DNA of 64,000 bases, taken from Tabrizicola caldifontis. GTDB taxonomy: Bacteria; Pseudomonadota; Alphaproteobacteria; Rhodobacterales; Rhodobacteraceae. Position 1 is the stretch's first letter. Each line of letters starts with the position of its first letter. The notes under the pieces are model-generated. The model ran no database searches, had not been told where the DNA came from, and worked only from the letters and a program-made list of their open reading frames with translations. The stretch covers positions 62,001 to 126,000 of the forward strand of contig NZ_SIJH01000004.1 of assembly GCF_004762095.1 (NCBI RefSeq), read 5' to 3'. Shown one piece after another: positions 51,590 to 60,094 of the stretch. The translations under genes and the position numbers were made by a program.

Positions 51590-51694
51590 CCCTTCGCGCC
51601 AGACTGAAGCGACCAGTGCATCGCCCGGCGGTGCACTGGTGGTGACTTCCTCCCTGTCGACTGGCCGCGCCATTGAAAAGGCGCGGCTTTTTTT
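51590..51694 (+). ncRNA. Candidate small RNA 1
   Basis: A 9-bp perfect stem, ACCAGTGCA (51612-51620) with TGCACTGGT (51632-51640), is followed by an unpaired CTTCCTCCCT (51646-51655) that is complementary to ribosome binding sites, then a strong terminator hairpin. Stem, anti-ribosome-site linker and terminator is the usual layout of a trans-acting sRNA. The 5' end is a guess; a CTTG (51558-51561) with TACATT (51578-51583) upstream is only a weak promoter. Confidence 0.4.
51664..51694 (+). terminator. Intrinsic terminator of candidate sRNA 1
   Basis: GCCGCGCC (51664-51671) pairs perfectly with GGCGCGGC (51680-51687) around ATTGAAAA, followed by seven T (51688-51694). One of the strongest intrinsic terminators in the window. 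Confidence 0.8.
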
Positions 51695-51765
51695 CGTCGC
51701 AGATGCAGGATGCGGCAGGCCAGAATCCCGTTGACCTGATGGGAAAAGCACAATAGCGTCCCTCA

Positions 51766-51837
51766 CCATGAAGTCGGCCAGTCCGACAGGGAGCAAACAA
51801 TAACTTTCGGGAAGGGCCGGTCTCACCGGCCCTTTTT
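51766..51837 (+). ncRNA. Candidate small RNA 2 (or terminated leader of ialB)
   Basis: TTGACC (51731-51736) and TAGCGT (51754-51759) are 17 bases apart and would start a transcript near 51766 that ends about 70 bases later at the second terminator. It has a short stem GTCGG/CCGAC (51772-51776 and 51782-51786). A tiny ORF, ATG at 51768 to TAA at 51803 (11 codons), has no ribosome site. Because ialB lies just downstream, this could instead be a premature-termination leader. Confidence 0.35.
51814..51837 (+). terminator. Intrinsic terminator of candidate sRNA 2
   Basis: GGGCCGG (51814-51820) pairs with CCGGCCC (51826-51832) around TCTCA, followed by five T (51833-51837). Confidence 0.75.
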
Positions 51838-51962
51838 CACATTTGCGTGGCTTGGCGGGTCAGACGCGCAGAACCGCGCCAGGGCGGCCATTTGCCACCT
51901 GACTTGGCGCTGGCACCGTGCTAGAGACCGCCGCAGACACAAGACCAAAGGAACTGCCCCAG

Positions 51963-52640
51963 ATGGCCAAGACCACGACCTCTGCGCTTGCCTTCATCCT
52001 TGCGCTTGCCGCGCTGCCGCTGGCCGCACAGACCACGGAAGAAGCGCCGACCGAAGCACCGGCGGCTGCCGATTCCGCGACGCCCGAAGGGCTTTCAATG
52101 GGCCAGGAAGTGGCCGGCAGCGGGGTCGGCGACACCTACGTTGCCGCGAACTTCGAGGCCTGGCAGCAGCGCTGCGTGCGCACCGAAAACGGTATCGACC
52201 CTTGCCAGCTTTACATGCTGCTGAAGGACGGTGACGGCAACAACGTGGCCGAGTTCACGATCTTCGGCCTGCCGAAGGGTACGCAAGGCCCGGCCGTGGC
52301 AGGGGCGACGTTCATCGCCCCGCTCGAGACGCTGCTGACGGCGGGCATGACGCTTCAGATCGATGCCGGCAAGCCCAAGGCCTATCCCTTCACCTTCTGC
52401 ACCCAGATCGGCTGCGTGGCACGCATCGGTTTCACCGCCGAGGAAGTGGCACAGATGAAGAAAGGCGCGAACGCCAAGATCACCATCGTTCCCTTCGTTG
52501 CGCCGAACGACAAGGTAGAACTGTCGGTCTCGCTGAAGGGCTTCACGGCCGGCCTGGCCGCAGTGGATGCGGCCAACGATGCAGCGGATGCCGCAGCGGC
52601 AGCCGCCCAGGCACAGACGCCCGCGCCGGCGAACGAATAG
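51963..52640 (+). CDS. Invasion-associated locus B (IalB) family protein
   Basis: A 225-residue secreted protein. The signal peptide is SALAFILALAALPLAAQ (cleavage near residue 23), followed by an acidic Ala/Glu/Pro-rich linker. The IalB domain (about residues 60-205) shows YVAANFEAWQQRCVRTENGIDPCQLYMLL, with paired cysteines, IFGLPKG, FCTQIGCVARIGFT with a second cysteine pair, and a beta-rich end (ELSVSLKGFTAGLAAV). The C-terminus is an Ala/Asp tail. Named after a Bartonella protein, but common in free-living alphaproteobacteria; its role is unknown and virulence should not be inferred. The start at 51963 has AAGGAA upstream. Confidence 0.85.
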   Translation: MAKTTTSALAFILALAALPLAAQTTEEAPTEAPAAADSATPEGLSMGQEVAGSGVGDTYVAANFEAWQQRCVRTENGIDPCQLYMLLKDGDGNNVAEFTIFGLPKGTQGPAVAGATFIAPLETLLTAGMTLQIDAGKPKAYPFTFCTQIGCVARIGFTAEEVAQMKKGANAKITIVPFVAPNDKVELSVSLKGFTAGLAAVDAANDAADAAAAAAQAQTPAPANE

Positions 52641-52665
52641 GCCGCCTGTCGTCAGGGTGGATCGA

Positions 52666-52689
52666 GGGCCGGCCTGTCGGGGCCGGCCC
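52666..52689. terminator. Hairpin between convergent ialB and beta-ketoacyl-ACP synthase genes
   Basis: GGGCCGGCC (52666-52674) pairs with GGCCGGCCC (52681-52689) around TGTCGG. It lies in the 58-base gap between convergent genes. The T-run is poor (GTTGCATTT), so termination strength is uncertain. Confidence 0.5.
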
Positions 52690-52698
52690 CGTTGCATT

Positions 52699-53895
52699 TC
52701 ACGTCCTGGCGAAGGCCAGCACCGCATTAAGGCCGCCGAAGGCAAAGGCATTGGAAAGGCAGGCCGTCACATCGGATGGGCGCGCCGCATTCGGCACGAC
52801 ATCCAGATTGCAATCCGGGTCGGGGCTTTCGAACCCCATTGTGGGGGGAAGGACGCCCCGGGTCAGGGCAAACAGGCAGGCGACCGCCTCCAGCGCCCCG
52901 GTTGCGCCGATGGCATGGCCGTGCATCGACTTGGTGGATGACACCGGCGGCGGCGCATCGCCGAACACCGCCCGGATCGCCGTGGCCTCGGAGCGGTCGT
53001 TCAGCAGCGTCCCGGTGCCGTGAGCGTTGACATAACCGATGTCGGCAGGCGACAGCCCGGCATCTTCAATCGCTGCGCGCATGGCACGGGCAGCCCCTTC
53101 GGGATCCGGCGCCACGATGTCGCCCGCATCCGCCGACATGCCGAAACCCGCGACTTCTGCCAGGATCTGCGCCCCGCGCGCGCGGGCGTGATCCTCGGCC
53201 TCGAACACCAGCACCCCTGCGCCATCGCCGATCACCAGCCCCTTGCGCCCAAGACTGAACGGGCGGCAGGCATCGGGCGCCAGGATGCGCAGGCCCTCCC
53301 AAGCCTTGACGCCACCGAAACACAGCATCGCCTCGGTGCCGCCGGTCAGCATCACATCTGCCGCCCCCTGACGGATCTGCTGAAGTGCCAGCCCCATGGC
53401 ATGGTTGGCGCTGGCGCAGGCCGACGAGACCGACAGCACCGGCCCGGTCAGCCCGTGCAGGATCGAAAGATGCGATGCCGGCGCATTGTGCATCAGTCGC
53501 GGCACGGTCAGGGGCGATACGCGGTTCTTCCCTTCGGCCAGAACCGCGCGATATGCCTCCTCCCAGGTGGCGATGCCCCCCGCCGCCGTGCCAAGGATCA
53601 CGCCGCCGCGATTGCCCAACCCGGGGGCGAGCCCGGCCATCGCCATCGCCTCCGCCCCGGCGGCTATGGCATACTGGGTGACACGGTCATAAAGGGGAAG
53701 TCGGGCGGGATCGAACCGCCCCTCGGACGGCCAGTCGCGGACCTCGCCGCCGATCCTTACAGTCAGGCGGTCTGCATCGCGAAAGGTCAGCGGGCCAATG
53801 CCGCACCGCCCCTCGGCCAGCGCGGCAAAGGTTCCCGGCACATCTGGCGCCAGCGCATTGACCGTGCCGATGCCGGTGACAACGACGCGCCTCAT
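52699..53895 (-). CDS. Beta-ketoacyl-ACP synthase, KAS II-like (second FabF)
   Basis: A 398-residue condensing enzyme. The catalytic triad is intact: Cys160 in SVSSACASANHAMG, His292 in VNAHGTGTLLNDRSEA, and His327 in KSMHGHAIGATGALEA. The N-terminus RRVVVTGIGTVNALAPDV is typical. Compared with housekeeping FabF it is divergent and is translationally coupled to its own acyl carrier protein, whose stop overlaps this start by 4 nt. With lpxD directly upstream, a role in making specialised acyl chains for lipid A or another envelope lipid is likely. A NodE-like role is an alternative. Confidence 0.88.
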   Translation of the reverse strand: MRRVVVTGIGTVNALAPDVPGTFAALAEGRCGIGPLTFRDADRLTVRIGGEVRDWPSEGRFDPARLPLYDRVTQYAIAAGAEAMAMAGLAPGLGNRGGVILGTAAGGIATWEEAYRAVLAEGKNRVSPLTVPRLMHNAPASHLSILHGLTGPVLSVSSACASANHAMGLALQQIRQGAADVMLTGGTEAMLCFGGVKAWEGLRILAPDACRPFSLGRKGLVIGDGAGVLVFEAEDHARARGAQILAEVAGFGMSADAGDIVAPDPEGAARAMRAAIEDAGLSPADIGYVNAHGTGTLLNDRSEATAIRAVFGDAPPPVSSTKSMHGHAIGATGALEAVACLFALTRGVLPPTMGFESPDPDCNLDVVPNAARPSDVTACLSNAFAFGGLNAVLAFART

Positions 53896-54164
53896 TCCGC
53901 TGACTGGGCGATCAGCCTTTCAACGCCGTCCACGATCTGCTGCACAGTGGCAAAGTCGAATTCCGGCAGGTCAGGCTCGTTCGCATTGAACGGGATGGCG
54001 ATGCCGAAGCGCTCCTCCAGCGCGAAGATGGCCTCGACCTTGCCCAGGCTGTCCAGCCCCAGATCATCGATCCGGGCATCCGGCGAGATCTCGCCCGGCG
54101 GCAACAACAGTTCCTGAGCCAGAATGGCAATCACCGCCTCTTCGATCTCTGCCCGTGTGGTCAT
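53892..54164 (-). CDS. Dedicated acyl carrier protein
   Basis: A 90-residue acyl carrier protein. Ser39 in DDLGLDSLGKVEAIF is the phosphopantetheine site. The helix II motif ALEERFGIAIPFNANEPDLPEF follows. The start at 54164 is preferred (GAAGGG about ten bases upstream); in-frame ATGs at 54185 and 54191 would add 7 or 9 residues and begin 3 bases after lpxD. It is more divergent than housekeeping AcpP and resembles the accessory ACPs (AcpXL or NodF-like) that alphaproteobacteria keep for special lipids. The gene order lpxD-acp-kas suggests they work together. Confidence 0.85.
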   Translation of the reverse strand: MTTRAEIEEAVIAILAQELLLPPGEISPDARIDDLGLDSLGKVEAIFALEERFGIAIPFNANEPDLPEFDFATVQQIVDGVERLIAQSAE

Positions 54165-54194
54165 GGCCGTTCTGCCCTTCGTCATGCCCATGAT

Positions 54195-55286
54195 CTAGTC
54201 GGAATCCGACCCCGGCGGAACGCCCTTTTCCAGGGCCGCCACCCGCGCGGCAAGCCGAGGCAGGCGGCGTAGCGCCTTCTGTATCTCGACATGGCTTTCC
54301 ATCTTGACCGCCGGATAGCCCAGAAGCACCCTTCCCGCCGGTGCGTTGGTGAAGATCTTGGTCGCCCCGCCCGCGATCACGTCATTTCCGACGAAGATGT
54401 TGTCGTTCACCCCGCATTGCCCGGCCAGCACCACCCGGTCGCCGATCCGGGCAGAACCCGCAATGCCGACCTGCCCGCATAGCAGGCAGTCGCGCCCGAC
54501 CTGCACGTTGTGTCCGATGTGAACAAGGTTATCCAGCTTTGTGCCCGATCCGATCGAGGTATCGCGGATCGTGCCACGGTCGATGCAGACGTTCGCGCCG
54601 ATTTCCACATCGTCGCCGATGGTAACGGCCCCCAGCGAATGGATGCGGGTCCACGACTGGTCGCGGATCTCGGCCCGGCTGCCCAGGGTCTCGCGGATTT
54701 CCTCGACACCGGATTTCTCGGGCGTGACAAAACTGAACCCGTCCGCCCCGATCACCGCGCCCGGCTGACAGATGAAGCGGTCGCCAATGGTGACGCGCGC
54801 CCCGATCCGCGCGCCCTGCAGGATCAGCGCATCGGCCCCAATGGTCGCGCCCTCGGCGATGGAAACGTGGCTGGCAATCCGTGCGTTCGGGCCGATCCGC
54901 ACGCCCGCGCCGATAACGACGAAAGGCCCGATGGCCGCGCCCGGCCCGATCTCGGCCGAGGGATCGACGATCGCCATGGGATGCAAGCCAGCAGCAACCG
55001 CCGGCCCCGGATCCATCAGCCGCGTCAGCCCCGCCATGGCTAGCCGCCCGCGCGGGGCGAAGATCGCGGCCTTCAATCCCATCGCCCGCCAGTCGGCCCC
55101 GGGCCAAACCACTGCCGCCCGCGCCCGTCCCTTCGCGATGCCCTCGCCATAGCGCGGGTCCATCGCCAGGGCCAACTGGTCGGGCCCGGCCATCTGCGGT
55201 TCGGCCGCACCGGTTACCGTCAGGTCGAGATCACCCTCGGCCTCGGCCCCCAGAGCAAGGGCAATGGCGCGGATCGTATGGGGCAT
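54195..55286 (-). CDS. lpxD: UDP-3-O-(3-hydroxyacyl)glucosamine N-acyltransferase LpxD
   Basis: A 363-residue lipid A enzyme that adds the second acyl chain, on nitrogen. It has an N-terminal uridine-binding domain (residues 1-100), then a long left-handed beta-helix of hexapeptide repeats (about residues 102-320; [20 protein letters not shown] and following). The catalytic His is in [15 protein letters not shown] (about residues 243-257). The C-terminal helix ([24 protein letters not shown]) is present. Unlike the usual order it is separated from bamA-lpxA and sits with an ACP and a KAS. Confidence 0.96.
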   Translation of the reverse strand: MPHTIRAIALALGAEAEGDLDLTVTGAAEPQMAGPDQLALAMDPRYGEGIAKGRARAAVVWPGADWRAMGLKAAIFAPRGRLAMAGLTRLMDPGPAVAAGLHPMAIVDPSAEIGPGAAIGPFVVIGAGVRIGPNARIASHVSIAEGATIGADALILQGARIGARVTIGDRFICQPGAVIGADGFSFVTPEKSGVEEIRETLGSRAEIRDQSWTRIHSLGAVTIGDDVEIGANVCIDRGTIRDTSIGSGTKLDNLVHIGHNVQVGRDCLLCGQVGIAGSARIGDRVVLAGQCGVNDNIFVGNDVIAGGATKIFTNAPAGRVLLGYPAVKMESHVEIQKALRRLPRLAARVAALEKGVPPGSDSD

Positions 55287-55319
55287 CGCATCCTCGACAG
55301 GTCGTTCCAGCCCGCAGGA

Positions 55320-56915
55320 TTACCCCTGAACGCCCGGCAGTTCCACCCCGGCAGAGGAAAGCGCCTGGAACAGCGCTTCATCCCGCCCATAGACATCCCG
55401 GCGATAGTTGATCCGCCCCTTCGCATTGGGATAGGCGGTGAAATAGACCAGGTGCACCGGCAGCGTCTGCTTCAGCTTCACCGTCGTCTCCTTGCCGGAC
55501 TGCAATGCAAGGTCGAACTCTTCCTCGGCATTGTCGGTCTGCCAGGACAGCAGCTCGTGCGCCAGCTCGAAGGGGTCGGCCACACGGATGCAGCCGTGAC
55601 TGTAGGCGCGGATTTCCTTGTCGAACAGCGATTTCGACGGCGTGTCGTGCAGGTAGATGTTGTATTCGTTCGGGAACATGAACTTGACCTTGCCCAATGC
55701 ATTCGCGTCGGAAGGCGGCTGGCGCATCGCGAAGGGGAAGTTCCGGGCCGTGTAGGCGGCAAAGTTCACCGACCCACGCGGCACCACGCGACCGCGACCG
55801 TCAATGACCTGCAAGTGGCTGACGGCATTAGGATTTCTCTGCAAGAGCGGCAGGTATTCCTTGACGATGATCGACCGGGGCACACCCCATGAGGGGTTGA
55901 TGACCATGTGTTCCATCTCGTCCGAGAATTCCGGGCTGCGCTGGTCGGGCACGTCCTTGCCGATGACGACGCGCGTCTCGAAGATGGTCCGGCCGTCCTT
56001 GATGATGCGGGCCTTGAAGTCGGGCAGGTTCACCCAGACGTGGCGCACAGACCGGTCGATATCCATCCACCGTTCGCGTTCCAGCGCCACGATGACAGAC
56101 TTCAGCCGCTCTTCCGGTCCCTTGTTGATCTCTGCAATCGTTCCCTCTCGGGCGATGCCGTCCGCGACCAGCCCGTGTGCAAGCTGGAACTCAAGCACGG
56201 CCGCCTGAACCGCACGGTCGAAGGTCGAGGTGGCGGTAGGCCGCAGATAACCCATCCGGATCAGCCGGTCGCGCAGCGCCACCACCGCCGGGCCGGTCGC
56301 GCCCGGCTTCAGCTCTGCCGGCGGCACGGGCGCACCCCAGCCCCCAGCTGCGATCTGCGCTTCAAGCCCGATCTTGGCCTTCATCAGGTTCAAGTAGACC
56401 GATGATTTCGGCAAAAGGCGGCTCAGCACCGTGGCTGGATCGCCATTGGCCATCCGCACTAGGAAAACGGCGGGATCGGTCACGTCGATCTTGCGGACGA
56501 TCCCCTTGTCCACCTTCGCCGGATCCAGCGCCCCCGAAGTCAGATCATGCGCCCAGGCCAGATAGGCCCGCGTCATTTCCACCTCGACCCGTCCCCGGTC
56601 CGCCTCGGTCTGGGCAGAGCGGAAGGCCGCCGCCAGTGATTTGGCGTCATAGCGAGCCACCGGCAGGCCATGATCGGCTGCTGCGGAAATCGCGGTCAGC
56701 AGCGCCTGGCGGCGGCCGGCATCCTCGGGCCCGGTCCATAGCGTCTTGTAGCCGGTCTTCCGATACCAGTCCGCGATCGTCTGATCCTCGCTGGCCGCCG
56801 CGGCCAGCGACTGGGTGAACGAGGAGGGTTGTGCCTGCACCGCAGGCGACAGGGCCAGCGAACACGACAGAAACACTGTGCAGGCCGTCAGCCTTGCGAA
56901 TGCGGAAATGACCAT
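55320..56915 (-). CDS. L,D-transpeptidase, YcbB type
   Basis: A 531-residue periplasmic enzyme. It has a signal peptide (residues 1-28, ending AVQAQ), a scaffold domain, a peptidoglycan-binding module (about residues 205-260, GATGPAVVALRDRLIRMGYL), and a YkuD catalytic domain with the His-x-Ser-His-Gly-Cys core: IYLHDTPSKSLFDKEIRAYSHGCIRV, with nucleophile Cys442. It makes 3-3 cross-links between diaminopimelate residues of peptidoglycan, or attaches proteins to it. The domain order matches E. coli LdtD (YcbB). It is divergent from the DUF882 gene, whose family cleaves such cross-links. Confidence 0.93.
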   Translation of the reverse strand: MVISAFARLTACTVFLSCSLALSPAVQAQPSSFTQSLAAAASEDQTIADWYRKTGYKTLWTGPEDAGRRQALLTAISAAADHGLPVARYDAKSLAAAFRSAQTEADRGRVEVEMTRAYLAWAHDLTSGALDPAKVDKGIVRKIDVTDPAVFLVRMANGDPATVLSRLLPKSSVYLNLMKAKIGLEAQIAAGGWGAPVPPAELKPGATGPAVVALRDRLIRMGYLRPTATSTFDRAVQAAVLEFQLAHGLVADGIAREGTIAEINKGPEERLKSVIVALERERWMDIDRSVRHVWVNLPDFKARIIKDGRTIFETRVVIGKDVPDQRSPEFSDEMEHMVINPSWGVPRSIIVKEYLPLLQRNPNAVSHLQVIDGRGRVVPRGSVNFAAYTARNFPFAMRQPPSDANALGKVKFMFPNEYNIYLHDTPSKSLFDKEIRAYSHGCIRVADPFELAHELLSWQTDNAEEEFDLALQSGKETTVKLKQTLPVHLVYFTAYPNAKGRINYRRDVYGRDEALFQALSSAGVELPGVQG

Positions 56916-57249
56916 TCAGGCACCGAGTTCAAGGACTTGCATCTCTTGCCACTATCAGCGGATTCTGTCCGGACTGTCCATTCACAAACCGACCCGGCCA
57001 GGTTTTGCCACGGCGACTATTTCCGAACCGGCAACAGTTCTGGGGCCTTTTGATGCAAAATGACAACAGACGATCATTTGCGCGGGCGTTCAGCAAAAAT
57101 TTGCCTATTCAGGTTGAGTTGTCCCTCGCCCGGGCAATCGGCACTTGGGCTTCGATTCGACCTGTGCCATAAGATACCGGCACTTGGGGAAGAAGTTGCA
57201 CAAAAGCTGCGTTCAGCAGCCAGAGACAGCTACGGGGACAGGCGTTAGA
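56916..57249. other. Divergent promoter region of the L,D-transpeptidase and DUF882 genes
   Basis: 334 non-coding bases serving both genes. An 11-base direct repeat, CGGCACTTGGG, occurs at 57139-57149 and 57178-57188, 39 bases apart, upstream of the DUF882 gene; it may be a regulator site. I found no convincing promoter pair on either strand. Confidence 0.4.
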
Positions 57250-57819
57250 ATGACGGATCTTGGGACTTACGGCGTCACGCGGCGTGGCCTTCTGGGCGTG
57301 TTCGCGGCAACCGCGGTTGTGGCCGCTCCGACATATTCGAACGCCTTCGGCCTTCTGAAAGGTGCAGGGGACATTCGCCGCATTCGCATGTATTCAGGTC
57401 GTACAGGCGAAAGCATCGACACGATATATTGGGTCGATGGCGAGTACATCCCAGAAGTCATGAAGGAAATCAATTACTTCATGCGCGACTGGCGGTCGAA
57501 CGAAGCCATGAACATGGACATGCGCACCGTCGACATCATGGCTGCATCGCACCGGCTGATGGACGTTAACGAACCCTACATGCTTCTGTCGGGTTATCGC
57601 TGCCCGAAGACGAATGCCATGCTGCGGTCGAAATCGCGTGGCGTGGCGAAGAACTCGTTGCACATGAAGGGGCAGGCAGCCGACCTGCGGCTGAAATCGC
57701 GCTCGGTCAGCCAGATGGCCCGTGCGGCGGCGGCCTGTGCCTCGGGTGGCGTAGGCAAGTATTCGCGGTCGAACTTCGTCCACATGGATTGCGGTCCGGT
57801 CCGCAGCTGGGGCGGCTGA
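57250..57819 (+). CDS. DUF882 (YcbK/MepK-like) peptidoglycan peptidase
   Basis: A 189-residue secreted protein with a twin-arginine-like signal (GVTRRGLLGVFAATAVVAAPTYSNA). The peptidase M15-like zinc site is present: His138 in SLHMKGQAADL with Asp145, and His178 in FVHMDCGPVRSWGG. The LLSGYRCPKTNAMLRSKSRGVAKNS stretch is diagnostic. In E. coli the homologue MepK (YcbK) cuts the 3-3 cross-links made by L,D-transpeptidases. The ATG at 57250 has GGGGAC about ten bases upstream. It ends at its own intrinsic terminator. Confidence 0.88.
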   Translation: MTDLGTYGVTRRGLLGVFAATAVVAAPTYSNAFGLLKGAGDIRRIRMYSGRTGESIDTIYWVDGEYIPEVMKEINYFMRDWRSNEAMNMDMRTVDIMAASHRLMDVNEPYMLLSGYRCPKTNAMLRSKSRGVAKNSLHMKGQAADLRLKSRSVSQMARAAAACASGGVGKYSRSNFVHMDCGPVRSWGG

Positions 57820-57840
57820 GCCGCCTCGTCTGATGAAGGA

Positions 57841-57863
57841 AGGGCGCCGTATGGCGCCTTTTT
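57841..57863 (+). terminator. Intrinsic terminator of the DUF882 gene
   Basis: GGCGCC (57843-57848) pairs with GGCGCC (57853-57858) around GTAT, extended by A-T and G-U pairs, then five T (57859-57863). It lies 22 bases after the stop codon. Confidence 0.75.
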
Positions 57864-57935
57864 CCTTGGCACCTGCCCGGCCGATCATCGGTGGCTACGC
57901 CACGGCTTGCCACCGTCATCACGCGGTCGGGCCTT

Positions 57936-58679
57936 TCAGACCGGGACGCCCTGCCCTGCCCCGCCCGCGATCTCGCGCCCGCGGTAGCCCATTGCCACCA
58001 CGAATTTCTCGGAACTGTCAGACCGGCTGGCAGGCGGCTTGACGTTGGCCACCTTGCGGAAGTTGCGCTTCAGCATGGCCTGCATCTCGTTCTCGGCCCC
58101 TCCGGCCAGCACCTTGGCCACGAAGGTTCCGCCGTCCTCCAGCACGTCGAAGGCGAAGGCCAGAGCCGCCTCGACCAGGGCCACAATCCGCAGATGGTCG
58201 GTCGCCTTGTGACCCGATGCCGCGGCCGCCATGTCCGACATCACGACGTCGGCACGACCGCCCAGCCAGCCCTTCACCTTCTCGTCGGCGTCGTCAGACA
58301 GGAAATCCAGCTGATGGATTTCGGCGCCGGCAATCGGCTCCACTTCCTGCAGATCCACCCCCAGGACGCGGCCGACCGGCTTTTTCGGATTCTGCCCCAG
58401 CGCGTTCACCCGTGCCACCGCCACCTGGCACCAGCCGCCCGGCGCGCAGCCCAGATCGACCACCCGGGCGCCAGGCTTGAGGAAACCATACTTGTCGTCC
58501 AGTTCGATGATCTTGTAGGCCGCGCGGCCGCGATAGCCCTCGCGCTTTGCGCGCTGGACATAGGGATCGTTCAGCTGCCGTTCCAGCCAAAGGGTGGAGC
58601 TGAGCTTCCGCCCCTTCGCGGTCTTGACCCGCACCCGCAGTTCGCGCTGGCCGCGCCCCGAATTCGGCTTGTCGATCAT
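57936..58679 (-). CDS. rlmE: 23S rRNA (uridine-2552-2'-O) methyltransferase RlmE
   Basis: A 247-residue FtsJ/RrmJ-type methyltransferase. The SAM motif is [18 protein letters not shown] (about residues 71-88). The catalytic K-D-K-E tetrad maps to [41 protein letters not shown] and [13 protein letters not shown]. It methylates U2552 in the ribosomal A-loop late in 50S assembly. An N-terminal extension (about 25 basic residues) is usual in this group. The start overlaps the ppx stop by 4 nt. Confidence 0.95.
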   Translation of the reverse strand: MIDKPNSGRGQRELRVRVKTAKGRKLSSTLWLERQLNDPYVQRAKREGYRGRAAYKIIELDDKYGFLKPGARVVDLGCAPGGWCQVAVARVNALGQNPKKPVGRVLGVDLQEVEPIAGAEIHQLDFLSDDADEKVKGWLGGRADVVMSDMAAAASGHKATDHLRIVALVEAALAFAFDVLEDGGTFVAKVLAGGAENEMQAMLKRNFRKVANVKPPASRSDSSEKFVVAMGYRGREIAGGAGQGVPV

Positions 58680-59818
58680 GTATAAGGTCCGTCTTCCAGA
58701 ACGCCGTCCGCGCTCATCTGCGCATAGAGAAGCCCCTCCCTAAGGCCACGGTCGGCAACGGACAAGCGGTCGGTGGGCCATATGCGCATCAGCGCCTGCA
58801 GGATCGCCGCGCCGGACATGATCAGCGTGTGCCGGTCGCGCCCGATACGCGGGTCGGTCCGCCGGCCTTCCGGCCCCAGCACCAGGTATTCCCGGATCAC
58901 CATGTCGATCTGGTCGCTGGTCATCTGCAGACCATCGACCTTCGTGCGATCATAGCGTTTCAGGTTCAGGAAAGATGCCGCGACAGTGGTAACCGTGCCC
59001 GAGGTGCCGATGATCTGGAAGCCCTCGCGCGGGTTCTGGGCGTTGTATGGGCTGAAGCTGGCCAGGTTCTCTTCGAAGAACCAGCTCATCAGGGCGAAGC
59101 GCGCCGCGTCATCATCGACATCGGCGAACTGGTCCTTCAGCGTGGCCACGCCGAGCGGCACACTGATCCAGTCCACCACCCTTGCAACCGCCCCGTCGCC
59201 CTGCGCATCGAAGCCCATGTGCAGGCGCATGATTGCACGGGCGCGTTCGGCCGGCGGCACGGCGCTCAGGTCGATCCAGACCAGTTCCGTCGAGCCGCCG
59301 CCGATATCGACCACCAGCAGCTGTTCGGTGGACGGATTGACCAGCGGCGCACAAGAGATCACGGCAAGCCGGGCCTCTTCCTCGGGCGCAATGATCTCCA
59401 GGCTTAGACCGGTCTCGCGCCGGACCTGGCGGATGAAGTCGCGGGCGTTCCGGGCGCGGCGGCAGGCTTCGGTGGCAACCAGCCGCATCCGCACGACACC
59501 GTGCCGTTCGATCTTCTTCTCGCAGATGCGCAGGGCCTGGATCGTCCGGCCCATGGACGAACGGCTCAGCCTTCCCGTAGCCTCTAGCCCGACGCCCAGC
59601 TGCACAGTCTTGGAAAAGCTGTCAACGATCGCAAACTGACTGCCCCTGGGCTGGGCAATCAGCATGCGACAGGAATTTGTGCCAAGGTCAAGCGCCGCAT
59701 AAAGCGGGGCCGACCCTGGGTCGGAAAGGGCTGACGGCTTACCGGCGCGGGAAACGGCAAGGGGCGTCTCGACCTGCGCCTGGAAAGCGTCCGCCCTGCG
59801 GGGACGCTCGGGCGTCAT
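58676..59818 (-). CDS. ppx: Exopolyphosphatase/GppA phosphatase family protein
   Basis: A 380-residue ASKHA-fold phosphatase. Phosphate-1 motif [17 protein letters not shown] (about residues 38-54), the conserved [11 protein letters not shown], and phosphate-2 motif [18 protein letters not shown] are intact. It hydrolyses polyphosphate or pppGpp; the two activities cannot be told apart from sequence. The start at 59818 follows GGAGGG; a frame reaching 60088 is rejected. The single-domain length (without the C-terminal HD half) is typical for alphaproteobacteria. Confidence 0.92.
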   Translation of the reverse strand: MTPERPRRADAFQAQVETPLAVSRAGKPSALSDPGSAPLYAALDLGTNSCRMLIAQPRGSQFAIVDSFSKTVQLGVGLEATGRLSRSSMGRTIQALRICEKKIERHGVVRMRLVATEACRRARNARDFIRQVRRETGLSLEIIAPEEEARLAVISCAPLVNPSTEQLLVVDIGGGSTELVWIDLSAVPPAERARAIMRLHMGFDAQGDGAVARVVDWISVPLGVATLKDQFADVDDDAARFALMSWFFEENLASFSPYNAQNPREGFQIIGTSGTVTTVAASFLNLKRYDRTKVDGLQMTSDQIDMVIREYLVLGPEGRRTDPRIGRDRHTLIMSGAAILQALMRIWPTDRLSVADRGLREGLLYAQMSADGVLEDGPYT

Positions 59819-60094
59819 GGCCGCCCTCCATCTGTGGTTGGATCCAAAGGTAGTCTCGATCCCACCTTCGCGCAAGCGCGCATCCATGAGGCCAAGGGGG
59901 GTTTGGCCAAGGCTCATGATCTGCATGAAGACTTTTCCGACCTTCTCCTGTCGCAACTGCAGCTGTCGCGTGCTACCCACAGTTGGCGTGCACCGGGGTC
60001 GCATCCATCGCGCGCCATGTCGAAATCCGACACCGGCTGTCGGAGATCGGCGATTATCAACGAGGTCAGCACAGCCAAGGGGAATCACCGGATC

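Larger units (their letters stand above)
51501..51962. other. Non-coding region with two tandem terminators
   Basis: 462 bases between the divergent HerA-like and ialB genes, without a credible CDS. Two Rho-independent terminators point along + (51664-51694 and 51814-51837) although no protein gene precedes either, so short + strand transcripts are expected. The HerA-like gene promoter must also lie here. Confidence 0.6.

Noticed and set aside
57178-57200. Sigma-54 promoter (GGCAC ... TTGC) upstream of the DUF882 gene
   Set aside because: The distance between the GG and GC elements is far too long for a -24/-12 promoter.
59819-60094. SAM or cobalamin riboswitch upstream of the MetF trio
   Set aside because: Only a small CGCGC/GCGCG hairpin is visible; no conserved riboswitch core could be matched by eye. 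A covariance-model search would settle it.
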